Below are positions 5,430 through 6,284 of a stretch of 6,284 bases of DNA, one piece after another. Source of the DNA: Lachnospiraceae bacterium UBA7110 (GTDB lineage Bacteria; Bacillota; Clostridia; Lachnospirales; Lachnospiraceae); the NCBI GenBank assembly GCA_002492295.1, contig DKYC01000144.1, forward strand, positions 1,051 through 7,334, in the 5' to 3' direction. The notes below the pieces were generated by a model. The model was not told where the DNA came from and made no database searches. It saw nothing but the letters and a program-made list of their open reading frames with translations. Made by a program: the position numbers and the translations under genes. How positions within the stretch are numbered: position 1 is the stretch's first letter; each line of letters opens with the position of its first letter.

Positions 5430-6284
5430 ATGGAAGTAGTGGTAGCGAAAACCGCAGGCTTTTGCTTTGGCGTAAAGCGTGCCGTTGACATGGTTTATGA
5501 GCAGGTTGAAACGGGAAAAACGGTACATACCTATGGTCCGATTGTCCATAACGAGGAAGTGGTAAAGGACTTGGAAGAAAAAGGTGTGAAGGTGATTGAA
5601 AACCGGCAGGAACTTCTTGCAATGGACAGGGAAAGCATACAGCCGGACGAGGGAACCGTTATTATCCGTGCGCACGGCGTTTCCAGGGAAATATATGATT
5701 TGATGGAAGAAAAGCAGCTGGAACGCATTGACGCAACGTGTCCTTTTGTAAAACATATTCACCGTATTGTGCAGAAGCGCTCTGAGGAAGGGCGGCATAT
5801 TATTGTCATTGGAAACGGGGCGCACCCTGAAGTGGAGGGTATCCGGGGATGGTCAAAAACGCCCGTCACGGTTGTCGAAACACGGGAGCAGGCGCAGGAT
5901 TTTTGCGCGGAAAGGGGAGAAAAGCTCTGTATTGTAGCCCAAACGACATTTAATTACAAGAAATTTCAAGAATTAGTTGAAATTTTTCAAAAAAAAGGTT
6001 ATGATATAATTGTTGCGAATACTATATGCAATGCAACAAAAGAACGTCAGGAGGAAGCACTTGAACTGGCAGCCAAAGCTGACGTTATGATTGTGATAGG
6101 TGGTACTCACAGTTCAAATACACGTAAGCTTTATGAACTCTGTAAAAGCAGGTGTGAGAGTACTTACTATATACAAACACTGGCAGACCTGAAATTAGAT
6201 TTACCTAATTCTGTTGAACTAGTGGGCATCACAGCGGGGGCTTCTACCCCAAACAAAATAATTGAGGAGGTTCAAAATTATGTC
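5430..6284 (+). CDS. ispH: 4-hydroxy-3-methylbut-2-enyl diphosphate reductase (partial at right edge)
   Basis: 285 codons are present and open to the window edge with no stop. IspH is the last enzyme of the non-mevalonate (MEP) isoprenoid pathway; it reduces HMBPP to IPP and DMAPP using a [4Fe-4S] cluster. The three cluster cysteines are visible: C12 in TAGFCFGVKRAV, C104 in DATCPFV and C200 in TICNATKERQEE. Substrate-site residues are H40 (IVHN), H82 (RAHGVS), H132 and the proton-relay glutamate E134 (AHPEVEG), the threonines in AQTTFN (170-175), SSN (228-230) and S272 in GASTP. The GITAGASTPNKIIEEV stretch (266-281) is normally close to the end of a single-domain IspH, so nearly the whole reductase is here. 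Many Clostridia carry IspH fused to S1 RNA-binding domains; whether this one is fused lies beyond the window. GC content drops sharply within the gene from about base 5940. Start ATG 5430 has GGGGGA 5 nt upstream. Confidence 0.95.
   Translation, partial: MEVVVAKTAGFCFGVKRAVDMVYEQVETGKTVHTYGPIVHNEEVVKDLEEKGVKVIENRQELLAMDRESIQPDEGTVIIRAHGVSREIYDLMEEKQLERIDATCPFVKHIHRIVQKRSEEGRHIIVIGNGAHPEVEGIRGWSKTPVTVVETREQAQDFCAERGEKLCIVAQTTFNYKKFQELVEIFQKKGYDIIVANTICNATKERQEEALELAAKADVMIVIGGTHSSNTRKLYELCKSRCESTYYIQTLADLKLDLPNSVELVGITAGASTPNKIIEEVQNYV

Noticed and set aside
5328..5825. 165-codon open frame on the minus strand across cmk and ispH
   Set aside because: It lies opposite two well-identified genes, has no recognisable motif and low-complexity His/Phe-rich content typical of antisense frames.

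Overview
The window reads as chromosomal DNA of a Gram-positive anaerobe of the class Clostridia, most likely Lachnospiraceae. The evidence is indirect. It carries a Na+-pumping decarboxylase whose alpha subunit lacks the biotin domain, strong AGGAGG-type ribosome binding sites, moderate GC content, and the gene order HI0933-family flavoprotein, cmk, ispH, which I know from many Clostridia. All genes are on the + strand. I found no insertion sequence, tRNA, rRNA, CRISPR array or phage gene.

Left part (1-1696): the last 30 codons of a membrane beta subunit (oadB-type) are followed, after a 112-nt leader, by a complete carboxyltransferase alpha subunit (oadA-type). A perfect 16-bp terminator hairpin closes the unit. 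Together these belong to a biotin-dependent decarboxylase that couples oxaloacetate decarboxylation to Na+ export. The biotin carrier and the small anchoring subunit must be encoded outside the window.

Middle part (1697-3339): two transcription regulators from unrelated families, a TetR-type and an RpiR-type (HTH plus SIS sugar-phosphate domain), lie 15 bp apart and look like a small operon. Their targets cannot be read from the window. A strong stem-loop without a U-tract separates them from the next gene.

Right part (3340-6284): an HI0933/BaiN-like FAD oxidoreductase, cytidylate kinase (cmk) and 4-hydroxy-3-methylbut-2-enyl diphosphate reductase (ispH). cmk and ispH are only 12 bp apart and share the same ribosome-binding cassette. 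ispH is still open at the right edge, so it is partial here and may continue into a ribosomal-protein-S1-like extension, as in many Clostridia. Its last 345 bases or so are distinctly more AT-rich than its first 500.

Overall this is mostly ordinary core genome. I found no convincing undescribed system. The points most worth a second look are the composition break inside ispH, the unexplained stem-loop before the flavoprotein gene, the tandem regulator pair, and the repeated Shine-Dalgarno-like motifs in the oadA leader.
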